Positions 1-9,720 of a stretch of DNA of 64,000 nucleotides are shown piece by piece. The translations under genes were made by a program, and so were the position numbers. Position 1 is the first letter of the stretch. Each line of letters starts with the position of its first letter. A model generated the notes under the pieces. The model was given only the letters and a program-made list of their open reading frames with translations. It ran no database searches and was not told the origin of the DNA. The DNA is from Sphaerosporella brunnea (Eukaryota > Ascomycota > Pezizomycetes > Pezizales > Pyronemataceae). The stretch is from assembly GCA_008704415.1 (NCBI GenBank), contig VXIS01000023.1, positions 1-64,000 of the forward strand, read 5' to 3'.

Positions 1-153
1 CCGCAACCTTACCACCCCTCCGGCCCGCGTTGCTTAACACCCAGACGATACGGTATTGAAGGTGTGTAGGCAAATGAGCCCCGTCAGTATCATGTGATGA
101 GGGGCAAGGTGAGCAGGGAGCAGGCAGGAATAAGCTGGCTGTAAAAGCTGTTG

Positions 154-300
154 TCAAGCCAGCCGTATTGATGGTGGTGGCGATGAGGGCGGTATGAATT
201 GTGATGGAGGTGAGGGATGAATGGGCACAGCGCGGGTAGTAATGAGGAGCAGGAGGAGGAGGAGGAGGATAACGAAGACGATGGAGATGATAATTTTCAT
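154..300 (-). CDS. Short hydrophobic ORF, possible secreted or membrane peptide
   Basis: A 48-codon ORF. Residues 1-22 read as a signal peptide or single membrane segment (MKIIISIVFVI followed by a run of eight leucines). A proline/serine-rich tail of about 25 residues follows. The leucine run comes from a TCC/GGA repeat, so the hydrophobicity may be only a by-product of a microsatellite. I recognise no family, see no intron, and the nearest neighbours are transposon scraps. Kept as a weak candidate. Confidence 0.3.
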   Translation of the reverse strand: MKIIISIVFVILLLLLLLLITTRAVPIHPSPPSQFIPPSSPPPSIRLA

Positions 301-530
301 AGACTACTATAGTGCTGGCGGCTTGAAACCAGCAGTTCGACAGGCTTAGATGTTGACGATAATTAATGGAGTGGTGAGCTGGCGAGAACTTTGAGGAAGC
401 CTTCTGCTAAACAAGATACGTTCTATAAAAACAAGGTACCAGCATCCACCGGTTCCGCAATCTCGCAAGCCCGTTGAAAAAGTGAAGCGATAGATTTGGA
501 AAGCTTGGACCACCCAAAACAATCACGGCT
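301..530. other. No gene seen
   Basis: Mixed sequence between the hydrophobic ORF and the transposase scrap. No credible coding frame, splice pattern or repeat end is visible. Confidence 0.5.
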
Positions 531-1040
531 GTGCTATGGCAACACATCAGATCACAAGAAGCTAGACCTATTGGAGCTAGGCGCAGACGTCTCGCTGAGG
601 CCGAGCCTGAATCACAGCCGATTGCTGAGCCTACATTTCCTGACCTGCGTGAAGAGGTAGCTAAGGAAATAGAACGAGTGTTACGGGAACGTGGCTTGTG
701 GATAGATGGTGAGTCTGCGCCTGAACTCACCGCAAGCCTCAAGACGTGCTTCTACAGTACAGTAGCCCCAATGCAAACCGCAGCCAAAATGCGAAGCGGG
801 TTAAGAACCCCGAACGTGCTGAGGGAGTGGCGGGGAGGCACTGCCGTGCGACGGCTATCCCATCTGCACAGCCAGATTGTAAGGGATAGCGGAGCTGGAT
901 CAAAAAATGTGGTAGAGGACGCCAGACATCTCAATATGTTCTATCCAGGATAACATTATCAAATAAAATGGATAGAATATCACTGGGGCGCTTGCAAGCA
1001 CTATGCCCGCTTGCAAGCATTATGACCGCAAGCACTGCAC
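531..1040 (+). pseudogene. DDE_3-like transposase remnant
   Basis: An open stretch of 140 codons (531-953) contains EIERVLRERGLW, matching the block before the last catalytic region of a transposase family known from Agaricomycetes. Around 920-1015, in shifting frames, follow HLNMFYP and then WIEYHWGACKHYAR, the decayed form of the FHCELNWIEYYWG signature that carries the last acidic residue. The better preserved relative at 34700-35457 shows the same blocks in the same order. Frames are broken and the N-terminal half is missing, so this is a dead fragment. Fold assignment is from family knowledge; the blocks are seen directly. Confidence 0.65.
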
Positions 1041-1227
1041 ATATACGACGCCACGTGAGGGAACAGGTGACGGGTGGCTGATACACTGTGAGGAGCAGAT
1101 GCAGCGAGAGGGGGAAAGGGCAGACGTTGGAGGGACCCGGAGATGAGTAAGGTGTTCGGTGTCGGGCATCCGGATGGGATGGTGGTAACATGGGAGTTCG
1201 GGGATTGCGACGGTTCCGTTTGAGGCC

Positions 1228-1860
1228 GCATGCACTATACCGGCCTTTACTCTGTACGGAATTGGCTCAAACTTACAGATATAGGTCATCAAAGAATGAT
1301 CATCCTCTACGCGCATCCGAATCTATTCCCCCATGAATGGTTGTTTTGTGGGAGGGCCCCGCGGGGGATCCTGGGGCTCAGGGGTGGAAATGTGATACCG
1401 GCCTTTACTCTCAATGGAATGAGCTTAAACTTGTAGATATAGGGCACTAAAAGCTTTTCATCCTTCCCATGTATTCAAATATATCCCCCAACTGATGGTT
1501 GTCGTGTGGGGTGGCCCTGTGCCTCTCCGAGTGAACCTGTGCTACCGGCAATTACTCTTTATGGAATCCGCTCAAACTTAGAGATATGGAGCATCAAAGG
1601 GCACTCCTCCCCCCAATGTATTTAAATCTATCTCCCCGTGGATGGTTGTCAAGTGGTGTGGCCCCGTGTCTCGCTGGGTCAAAATCTCCTACCGGCCTTC
1701 ACTCGCTATGGAATGAGCTCAAACTTACGGATATGGAGCATCAAACGACGTCCATCTTCGCCGTGTAATCAAACCTATCCCTCCATCAATGGTTGTCATC
1801 TGGGGTGGAACCGCGGAGGGTCCTGTGGCTCTCGGGTCAAAACGTAATACCGGCCAGGAC
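1228..1860. repeat. Cluster of ~150-bp tandem repeats
   Basis: About four degenerate units of 145-160 bp begin with taccggcctttactc at roughly 1239, 1396, 1540, 1690 and 1847. Each unit holds ggaatgagctcaaactta, a catcaaag box, a tcaaatctatcccccc-like box and a ggggtggccccg-like box. Short ORFs here repeat peptides of the type WNELKLTD, which I take as translation of the repeat and not as a protein. A second cluster of the same family lies outside the palindrome at 62080-62720. Confidence 0.8.
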
Positions 1861-2340
1861 TATCAGTTTGGGGACGTCTGGGGGGTGTTCAATTCTGCGC
1901 TGGGCCTTTCTATCTATCTGCAAGGTCGAAATGCTAACAAAGTAAAAGAACCCCAACACCGCTGCCTCTCCTGCCCAACTCGCTACCTCTCCTTCCCGGT
2001 CCGCGTCACGCAAGCTCCTCCAACCCTTCGCCTTCCAAACCCTCCAGATGCCATATGGATCCATCCGCTAGCAGCTCATCCTAAATTTCTAGAAGCTGCT
2101 GTTCGTTAAGCTGCTCTATCTGTCTCTGCCGGCGGTCGAGTACCCGTCTATTCATATAGATTTACATGAGCTTGTTGGTTTTTCGGGCAAAGGACGATTG
2201 CTCTTCTAATCATGTAAAAGATTTTGTATAGAAAAACACTATTCTGAGGGAACCGAATTGCATGCAAGCCTCTGGTCGGAGTTTAGCACCCGTTTCAAGA
2301 CATCTGAAAGATAAAATGCTTACGTACCAAAAATTTTGAA
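1861..2340. other. No gene seen; 3' side of the KLY gene
   Basis: Contains only short overlapping open frames without recognisable content. An A/T-rich hairpin-like run (gaaaaaaaagtctcttttttt) lies just downstream of the KLY gene stop at about 2336-2360 and may serve in 3' end formation; that is inference. Confidence 0.4.
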
Positions 2341-2355
2341 AAAAAAGTCTCTTTT

Positions 2356-3189
2356 TTACAATCCCGGCGTTTTAAGACGGATTCTCTTGGCAAATTGCCT
2401 GTCGTAGTGATTCAGCTTTTCCGTTGCTGCAATGGTCTCTGGCGAGTCGGGGACTATGACCGGGCGCTTGCGGGAGGGCGCCTTGGGCGACTCGGCGTGC
2501 GGCGAGGGCGGAGCTGGCGACGGAGGGGAGGGCGGAGCTGGCGACGGAGGGGACTGCGGAGTGGGCGACGGGGCGGACGGCGACTCAGAGCGCGGGGAGG
2601 GCGGAGCAGGCGACGGTCTGTGGGGGGAGGGCGGGGCGGGTGTGGCCAGAACGGCCGCCAGCTTCTCGTTCAGTATGGCGCCAATCTGACCAGGCAGCGC
2701 CTGCATCTGGTCCTCGGTGCTCGTCTGGTGGGCTTCCTGGTCGCGTTTCCACTCCTCCTGAGCAGCCCAGTTTTGGTCCTGCTGCTGCTGCCATTGCTGC
2801 TGCTGCTGCTGCTGCTGCTGGGCTGGAGGTAGGACTAGAACAACCGCCATGTTGAGCGGGGCTGCATCCACCTTCGGAATTCCGCGTTTTCGAACGTTGA
2901 CCATGCCCAGGCCAACCAGGGAAGTGCCGAACGTGTAAAGGTGGTTGTCCTTCCTGACAGCGTGCACATTCAGTCGATACAGGAGCGGGTACCTCTTGAA
3001 AATCTTGACGTGGTTGAAGGCCTCGGTCAGGACCGCCTCCCACTCTGGGTAGGTGTGGTTGTTGCGGGGGCGGTAGGCGGTGTACCATCCCTTGTCGCAA
3101 ACGAACTGCGCGATAATGATGTGTGTCTTCTCGTCGGTGGGGCGCGGGGGCGGGAGGTTGAACTTCGTGTAAAGTTTGGCTAGAGACAT
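2356..3189 (-). CDS. KLY-family protein, 277 aa, function unknown
   Basis: Intact single-exon frame, identical in both arms. Residues 1-115 form a conserved N-terminal domain ([19 protein letters not shown], then a DKGWYTAYR block and an [13 protein letters not shown] block). Residues 124-139 are poly-Q, about 145-180 are likely helical ([18 protein letters not shown]), 183-236 are Pro/Ser repeats, and basic clusters RKRP (240-243) and KRIRLK (268-273) could be nuclear signals. Fragments of the same domain occur at 8805-8963, 9721-10153, 28840-30075 and 61259-61930, so this is the intact member of a multicopy family. I do not recognise it. Its upstream DNA shares a module with other copies. 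A transcriptional or DNA-associated role is only a guess from composition. Confidence 0.75.
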   Translation of the reverse strand: MSLAKLYTKFNLPPPRPTDEKTHIIIAQFVCDKGWYTAYRPRNNHTYPEWEAVLTEAFNHVKIFKRYPLLYRLNVHAVRKDNHLYTFGTSLVGLGMVNVRKRGIPKVDAAPLNMAVVLVLPPAQQQQQQQQQWQQQQDQNWAAQEEWKRDQEAHQTSTEDQMQALPGQIGAILNEKLAAVLATPAPPSPHRPSPAPPSPRSESPSAPSPTPQSPPSPAPPSPPSPAPPSPHAESPKAPSRKRPVIVPDSPETIAATEKLNHYDRQFAKRIRLKTPGL

Positions 3190-3399
3190 GATTGTGTGTA
3201 GTACGGATGGTGCAGGTATGGGAGATGGCGGTGCAGGTATGGGAGATGGCGGTGCGGGATGGTCAAGGTTGTGGGAGAGATTGAGGTTCGGGAGGGTTGA
3301 GCTTTCCGAGCGATTGAGGCTTGTTGTGTGACAGCACTTAGGGTTGGCGACCTCATGATGTGCTCTGGGTCGGACGGAGTGCTATGTCGAAGACGGGCC

Positions 3400-3475
3400 G
3401 TGGTGTTGGGAGTGGTGGGATGTGATCGAACAATGTCAAAATCACCACCTACACCGCCACAACCACTGGGCAAGA
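3400..3475 (-). promoter_or_regulatory. Shared upstream module of KLY-type genes
   Basis: Lies about 210 bp upstream of the 277-aa gene. Read on the minus strand it gives ggtggtgattttgacattg, then ttcgatcac, then a C-rich ccacgg stretch. Similar blocks sit at 4668-4748, 8686-8735 and 28722-28790, each next to a different gene or remnant. This suggests promoter sequence that travelled with family duplication. The promoter role is inferred from position only. Confidence 0.45.
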
Positions 3476-3575
3476 CCGCCGTCGGCAATCCCTGCGGCAT
3501 ATCGGACCATCAGCAGTGGTGGTAGGAACGCGGTCTAAAAAACGACGGCTAGTATCCAATATGCCAACCTGTGAT

Positions 3576-4406
3576 CAGGGCTGTCAAAAGTCCGGCCAGT
3601 CCGGCTTTGAGCGCGGCCTGAACCGGACTGATTTAAACGGGCTTTTGAAATCACGGCCCGTTTGGAACAGGCTTTTTGGATCGAGACCCAGGCGCCTACG
3701 GGCACCTGCCAGGCCCAGAAGTACCCGGCGCCCGGCGGGCCCGCCAGCCATCCGTAGTTTTTCGCTTGCACATACATCAAGGAAAGAAACATGAACCCGA
3801 GATACAGATTCAACAACCTGAAGGACCTCCAGCTCCATCTCCACCGCCCGCTGTTCCAAGTCACTCAGCATACGCTCAACCTGATGAATTTGAGAACCCG
3901 CGCCATATACCAGGTCTTCCCTCGCCCGGGATTTGAGGCATTCTATGGCTTCGATAACATCGTCTCCCAAGGAACCCCGCTGATCCATAATAGTGTATCG
4001 ACCCCTGGGAATTGTTAGTGATGCTTCCATCAACACCAACTTCAAAGCAGACTCTCACCCGCTGAACACATGTTCTGCTTCAGCAGACATCGCTGGGATG
4101 GTATTCAGCTCAACTTCCGACTCTCCTCCGAGTTGCTGTTTTGGGGGTGGATCGACCAGTCTTTTGATTGCGTTCAACGCTTTAGCTGCGGCGGAGCGAG
4201 CACCGAACGATTAGCGCTTTTAATGGCCCCGCGTTCGGCACAATGACCGACCCGACCTTAATTCAGGATACCGGGCACATATCAGATATCCAGGTTTTTC
4301 TTATGCCAACCCGAACCTGTCGGGCTTGCCACATCACCGGCCCGACCTGACCCACTCTGTGGGACCCCGTTTGACCTGGCGGCCGGACGGACTATTGACC
4401 GCCCTG
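3576..4406 (-). mobile_element. hAT element 1, internally deleted, perfect 8-bp TSD
   Basis: Starts CAGGGCTGTCAAAAGTCCGG and ends with the inverted partner (CAGGGCGGTCAATAGTCCGT when reversed). It is flanked on both sides by CCTGTGAT (3568-3575 and 4407-4414), the 8-bp target duplication expected for hAT. Inside, on the minus strand, is the C-terminal dimerisation region of an hAT transposase: AMSAEAEHVFSG, a stop and frame change, then SLGDDVIEAIECLKSRARE. The 831-bp length and the missing catalytic part show it is non-autonomous. It sits between the KLY gene and the decayed gene downstream. Confidence 0.9.
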
Positions 4407-4414
4407 CCTGTGAT

Positions 4415-4794
4415 ATATCGTATGGTGCAGGCGGCCCTAAACCGACCCGTCAGCGGTGGTGGACACAGCAACGACTGTTTATAATAGACTGATCACCACG
4501 TGAGGACTCTGGGGAAATAGCCCTCCCGTCCCCTGAATAAGATGCGCTCTGTAAGACTGAGGCGCTGGTTTCCACCAGTCGCGCAACCTTGTGATGTTAT
4601 TGAAGTCGAGGAAATTTTGAGCGACAGGTTGGTTAAAGGACACCTGCACCATACCTTCGGGAGAGGATCGCGGTTGTGGTGATGATTTTGGAATTGTTCG
4701 ATCACTCACAACCCCCACGGCTCGTCGCCCACGTAACACTCTTCTCCCTAGCCAGCGCCCGGCATGATGGCACCCCAAGTACAATCGTTGCGAT
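4415..4794. other. Upstream region of decayed gene, with shared module at 4668-4748
   Basis: No coding frame is supported. The block at 4668-4748 contains gtggtgatgattttgg and ttgttcgatcac and resembles the module upstream of the KLY gene. A gatatatcgtatggtgcagg segment at about 4412-4431 also recurs in variant form near 8653. Confidence 0.45.
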
Positions 4795-6191
4795 TTGTGC
4801 TTGGGTAACGTTGCGGTGTGGGTGATATTCAGTGAAGCTGTTGAGGTTGCACTGTGGTCACTACCAGACAGAATGGTACAAGGCGTGCCTAGTCCTGGGT
4901 ACGGGTCGGGGCGACCGCCTCGACGTACCCCGATCCACCCAGCCGCGTCCTGCCCGCCCCGATGCTCCACATACACGCCGCGGCGGCGATACCCCGTCAC
5001 ACCCCGATGCCCCCGCCCAACGTCCACATTCCTACGACGCTGCGACGTGTACCCTGCGCATAGGAAAGGCCGCCCAGTACATGATTCTGTTTGGGAATAC
5101 GTGGCGGAACTAGTCAGCACGATTGATCAACGCGACTGGCACGTAATCATGCCGCACCAACCTACCCAACACGACTCGCGTTCAGCAACCAGCATCACGA
5201 CAGAATCGCCACCTTCTTGCGGGCGCGGTCCATGGATCAGGAGGACCTCGTGCTGCACGTCGAACACGACGTGTACCTGTCGTGGCCTACGACAGGACTA
5301 CTGGCGATATGCTCGCGCCGCCTCCATACATATTCATACGACCCTACGACCTGTGCCCTGCGCATCAGCTGGGTTTAACTGTTCGCCGCGATTGATCAAC
5401 TCGACTGGCGCTATACCGGCAATCCCGTCGAGCTTGCAATCCTGGCGACAATCGCTACCCAACCGTATTACAGCTACAAAGTTCCACCAGGACAATCACC
5501 CCAGTGGCCCGCATGGCGCTGGGATCCTGTGCGATTGCGCGCTTTCGCTGTCCGGCATCAAGGCCAGACCGGCGACCACAAGGCGTCGTTTTTGAGGTTG
5601 GATTTGCTGAGGTTTACGAGGAACGCGTCCAGGACGCGTTCCAATGGCTCTTGATGGAGCCAGGCGTGCAACTGGAGGCATTGCTCAAAGTTGACGAAGA
5701 CCGCGATTGCTGCGCATCAGCACCTGGGGGCCGGAGGCGAATCGACGAATTGATGTGGCGCTTGGACAACAAGCGGGCCCGTACAGCCCCGCCGTGGACC
5801 TATGTCAGCGTTTGTGGAGTTTGGGCGGCTGAGAGATGGGAGGCCGGATGTGGACGGCGTTCGAATGGTAAGTTTCCCGTCGCCGACTATGCGTGTCTCT
5901 ATCCTATATAGTCTGCTGCCACGGACTAAAGTGGGAAGCGCTGCCATTGCGTGAGCTGACACCATTCTGCTGTAGTCCCTCCTACCCAATTTCCATGCAA
6001 CCATCAACATTACAGACCTTCGTCCGTCACAGGAGAGGTGCGATCTCCAGGTAACTTTCGACTTGGTCGAATATCAGCGTGTTCTTGAGGACGCGATTCA
6101 GCAGCTGCCGGCTGGTCGTGTGTTTGTGTGCCGTGCTGTTTCCGTGGTCGCCGAGGACGTATTCATGTGGCGGTCTCATTTCCGTGAGTGA
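4795..6191 (+). pseudogene. Decayed multi-exon gene of unknown family
   Basis: Coding-like segments in different frames are joined by shared indels: CTLRIGKAAQ (~5050), LHTYSYDPTTCALRISWV (~5320-5376), IDQLDWRYTGNPVELAIL (~5390-5450) and VGFAEVYEERVQDAFQWLL (~5595-5660). A convincing intron lies at 5868-5975 (GTAAGT, gagctgacac branch site, TGTAG). The next exon (5976-6191) is open for 71 codons from SLLPNFHATINITDLRP to HFRE and a TGA. The two IDQ.DW blocks suggest an internal duplication. Frame breaks are the same in both arms, so decay predates the palindrome or is shared by one source molecule. Family not recognised. Confidence 0.55.
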
Positions 6192-6470
6192 AATGCAGGA
6201 CTATTGGGTGAAGGCTCTGGACAGCAGTGTTGCAGGCCTGCTGGGAAGAGATCTCCCCCGGATGGAGTACAATTGAACGCCATGCCTTCTATGTCAGCAG
6301 AAGCCGAGCCGAGCTTCGCTCGGCGACAATCGAATGCCTCAAGTCCTGGGCGCGCCAGGCTCTTGTGTATGGTGCGGGCTCGCAGATCGTATGTTGAGCG
6401 ATTTGGAAACTCGGGCAACGGGGATGAAATGACTACTGGTTTTTGCGTGGAATGATTGCAGGTTGTGGGG
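6192..6470 (+). pseudogene. hAT transposase C-terminal remnant
   Basis: Reads DYWVKALDSSVAGLLGRDLP, then NAMPSMSAEAEPSF and, after a frame change, TIECLKSWARQALVYGAGSQ to a stop near 6422. These are the last blocks of an hAT transposase and closely resemble those inside the CAGGGC element at 3576-4406. No terminal repeats were found around it. A lone TAGTG-like end (gtgatggacacaagcc) from another hAT family begins at about 6501. Confidence 0.65.
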
Positions 6471-6693
6471 GACTCAGTTTGACGTCGTCTCGGGGTAGCT
6501 CGTGATGGACACAAGCCAGCTCGAAACAATCCTGCAAGGTCAGGTTGAGCTGGTTCGTCTCGCAGAGGCTCTGGATCATATCAGGCAAGACAGCGGGAAG
6601 CAGATTGCGATAGGTTTCATCATACCAAACTAACTATTTCTATACGGCAAAGCATATTCATTTCTGGTTGGTTGGGGTGGTGCGGGGAATACC

Positions 6694-7400
6694 CAGTGTT
6701 CCGTACGGTCCGTTCGGTCCCGTCCTGACTCTCGACCGGACTGGATCGCAAGTGACGATCCAGTCTGCAGGAAAGACCAGGACCAGGACCAGCAATATTT
6801 TTTGTGCTGCGGCCTGGACCGCCTGCAGTCGACTGCAGTCGACGGCAGTCAACCCTTATGTTGGGCAATATCAGTTGTCGATTTTCCACAAATACATGAC
6901 CGCCATGCCGCTGTCCTATAATTCCATTATTCCGCTCTGCCAGTCCCCTGCTCTTTTACCCTCCCACCCTTCTGTTTTCTTTTCTCAAGCTCCGCTTTGC
7001 ACAGTGCCTCCCTCGAGCATGTCATCAAGCTCCTGAAGTTGGGAATACTTGGCGGAGATCAATCCATCGCGCGACCAGCCTTTCAAACACTCCAGAGCGC
7101 TGATAGCGTCGCTAAAAAAGGGTCCACCGTGGCTAAGAAAGGGTCCGCGATTCAAAGGGTCCGCCAAGTGTCAGGGTCCACCGCGGCAAACGGACTTCTG
7201 GCGCGCGGGTACTATCATAAAAATTACAACCTTACTAATAATCCAGTCGACTGCAGTCGACTACGGTCTTTCCCCGTCCCTGGCACCCACGGACTGGATC
7301 AGACTGGATCGTGGTGGTCCTCCGCCATCGCGGACTGGATCGGATCGTGCCAGGCGGTCCGATCCGGTCTGCAGTCCTGGACGGACCGTACGGAACACTG
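6694..7400. mobile_element. hAT element 2, 707 bp, near-perfect 8-bp TSD
   Basis: Begins CAGTGTTCCGTACGGTCCGT and ends with its reverse complement (acggaccgtacggaacactg). Flanks are GGAATACC (6686-6693) and GGAATCCC (7401-7408), an 8-bp duplication with one mismatch. Subterminal DNA is rich in gatccagtc-type and cagtcgactgcagtcgac repeats, typical of hAT transposase-binding arrays. The middle, on the minus strand, keeps a worn dimerisation block (ISALECLKGWSRDGLI). Non-autonomous. Confidence 0.88.
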
Positions 7401-7511
7401 GGAATCCCTGGAGCGGGTTTGAATTTGCCAGCTTGCGACCTGCCGCAACATCCACTGACCTATTAAATATCATTCGGCTGAGTCAAGACTCCAATGCAAG
7501 CTTGTTTAGGC

Positions 7512-8612
7512 GATACTCTTCTCAGCGATTGCATTGCTTGCTCATACAGAATGACCGCTCGCAGCCCTCACAGGGCAACGTATTTAAGGTGCCCACTCTG
7601 TTTGAGATCACTCCTCACTGCCTTTGTGGCGGCACAACTAACAATGCTTCAGTTCAACCACATGAACTGGGACATGAACCATGCACGTGCTGTCGCGCTT
7701 CGCCGGGAGCTCAGCATGCGATTTGACAAGGTTTGCAGTCACAGGGCCTACTACTTTAGCAGTGAGGCCGGCGTTGATCAACCCCCAAGCACACTGCATG
7801 CTAAACTCGTTGTAACTCATCGATGGAACGTTCAAAGTGCTTCGGTAGATGATGGATGATTTGCATAATCGTTTTCTTCAAAGGCCACGCGTGCGTCCTG
7901 GCACTCTTTTTTCCAGTCTTTTTGCGTAGGCGTTGAGTCGTGCTCGTGCTCCATCGTCCACATCGAGAATGGTGCATTACCAATCTCCTACAAAAACACA
8001 ACCGCCAGCCGGAAAATAGAACTGAAAAGCACTGTGGTTTGCGTAGAGCGATACTCATGCTTTTTAACCTCGGACTTGGAAATTTTGAGTTGGGAGGGAA
8101 CGCCTGCTGTGCCGCGCCGCGAGGTTCCGTACAGCCGCAACCTGGCTACTAGTGGTATACTTGTGTAGAGGTTCTCAAGATACACGGCCCAGTATCATGC
8201 CCTTGGAAGCTTACTACAAACGTGATGGACTACCTCTCCAGTGACTGTTAGTCCCTCCATGTGAGGTGCTGGGTCCGAACCACACTCGGTCAAGGTGGGA
8301 TGGAAATGCCATATGTAGCAATGATCCGTGAGGCAGTGAAACCGAAATCACCTTTCAATTGACTTATTTCGCATTCTGTACGTATCCCTGGAGCACCCCG
8401 TAAACCGTATGATCGCTTCGTCAACTGAAACCTTCACTGAGGGCACACGGTGGGCCAGCGAGCTTTTGCGCAGTTGGTCCAATATTGGATCCACTTTTCC
8501 ATGCCACAGCCACCTCCCCATGCCTGTTTCCCTAAGATTATCAATCGCAGCCACGTGGAAGTAGCGTTGAATCTGTTCCAACGGCGTCTGGCGCACATAA
8601 GGGCTGGCAGGG
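7512..8612 (-). pseudogene. piggyBac-like transposase pseudogene
   Basis: Blocks appear in family order on the minus strand: LEQIQRYFHVAAIDNLRE, KVDPILDQLRKSS, VSVDEAIIRFTG (8348-8596), YWAVYLENLYTSIPLVARLR (~8150-8190), and NEFSMQCAWGLINAGL with LVKSHAELPAKR (~7700-7835). These match fungal piggyBac-like (DDE_Tnp_1_7) transposases. The VSVDEA aspartate is present, but the aspartate expected in the Y-L-D-N-x-x-T-S-I-P-L block is glutamate. I do not see the third acidic block (DYNxxMGGVD), and several stops and shifts interrupt the chain. The upstream end abuts the KLY copy at 8805. Confidence 0.8.
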
Positions 8613-8685
8613 TGATTGTGAAAAGAGCCGTGGCTGGCATCAAATGCGCTATCGTGTGATATATCGGACCTTCGGGAGAGGCTAG

Positions 8686-8804
8686 TAGTTGTGGTGGTGA
8701 TTCGCTTGGACCATCACCAACCTCAATCGCTACCACACCTTCATCCATCCTACACCTCCTCAGAAATCCCATCCATCCCACACGCGCACACCAGACCCTC
8801 CCCC
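8686..8804 (+). promoter_or_regulatory. Upstream module and C/T-rich leader of KLY copy 2
   Basis: Has gtggtggtgattcgc and ccatcaccaacctc as in the module upstream of the intact KLY gene, then a long C/T-rich leader with repeated ccatccc and cacacc directly before an ATG at 8805. Similar spacing and composition to the intact gene suggest a copied promoter and 5' leader. Confidence 0.45.
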
Positions 8805-8963
8805 ATGTCGCAATCGAAACTTTACCCCAAGTTGCGGCTCCCGCCGCTGCGCACAACCGACGAGAAGATCCACATGGTGATGGCGAAATTCATTCGCGAC
8901 AACGGATGGCACAAGGCGTACCACGCTCATCACAACGGCACTGCTGAGACCGAGGCCTATAAC
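8805..8963 (+). pseudogene. KLY copy 2, 5' part, split by a Ty1/copia element
   Basis: Starts MSQSKLYPKLRLPPLRTTDE, continues KIHMVMAKFIRDNGWHKAYH and reaches TEAYN, collinear with residues 1-60 of the 277-aa KLY protein. The frame is then cut exactly at the first base of an LTR (8964). The other side of the element (9721 onward) resumes with gatgtggacatttttgg and tgcaggccatgcctgg, matching gacgtgcacatttttgc and tgcaggccatgactgg of the flank copy at 61310. So the element landed inside a KLY gene. Confidence 0.75.
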
Positions 8964-9720
8964 TGTTGAGACATTGAGTATAGAGCGTGCGTCACTCTAT
9001 ACTTCACATCTGGCATCCGAGCATGAACGGCTATACTAGGGTTGATTGGCGATGTAGTCAGTTTAAGGTATGGAGCTAGCGTCGGCTGTAGCTCTGTACC
9101 TTGCAATATATCTCTTCTATTCTTAGTGTCCACTGCGCAAATCCTATCGTCAACAGGTTATGGGTCCGGCGCTACGACTTCGATAAGAACAGACAACCCC
9201 AGGAAGAGACGCGACGACGGAAGTCGCAACAAGGTCGGAAAACGACTCGCTACGGACAAGTTTGATCGGCGCGGACCGACAACTGTTGGTATATACAGCT
9301 GGAGCTTGGAGGATCGCCTGCGGATCCGAAACCACGATCCTTACTCACCGGAACCCTGAAGTTGTGGGGGTGAAGACAACTGGAGCTTGGAGGATCGTCT
9401 GCGGATACGAGAGCGCGATCTTAGCTCACCCGAAGCCTGAGTTGTGGGGGCAAGACAACTGGATCTTGAAGGCTCTCCTGGATCAGAAAAGAAACGGTTT
9501 TAGCTCAGCAAAGGAGCTTGGAGGATCGTTCGACGGATCGGAAGAGGACCGCTTTTAGTTCAGCAAGGAAGCTTGGAGGATCGTTGGCGGACCGACGAGA
9601 AAGGAATCTACTGAAACGACAACGGTTTTGCCCAACACTTACGTCGACGAATTGGAGCTTTGCCAGGAAATCGGGAGTCGAATCCATCAAAGGGGGAGTG
9701 ATAGGGGCCTATCGTCAACA
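8964..9720 (+). mobile_element. Ty1/copia-type element, internally deleted (TRIM-like)
   Basis: A 5' LTR of 192 bp (8964-9155) runs from TGTTGAGACATTGAG to CCTATCGTCAACA. It is followed at once by ggttatgggtcc, which resembles the complement of the initiator Met-tRNA anticodon arm, the half-tRNA primer used by copia-like elements. A purine run (aaagggggag, ~9689-9698) precedes a stub of the 3' LTR ending CCTATCGTCAACA at 9720. Flanks ataac (8959-8963) and ataat (9721-9725) are a 5-bp target duplication with one change. The ~530-bp interior repeats agcttggaggatcg blocks and codes for no gag or pol domain I can see. Confidence 0.78.

Noticed and set aside
2395..3100. Open frames opposite or overlapping the KLY gene (145, 85 and 171 codons)
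   Set aside because: They are translations of the poly-Q and Pro/Ser repeat regions in other frames, giving low-complexity Leu, Gly or Arg runs.
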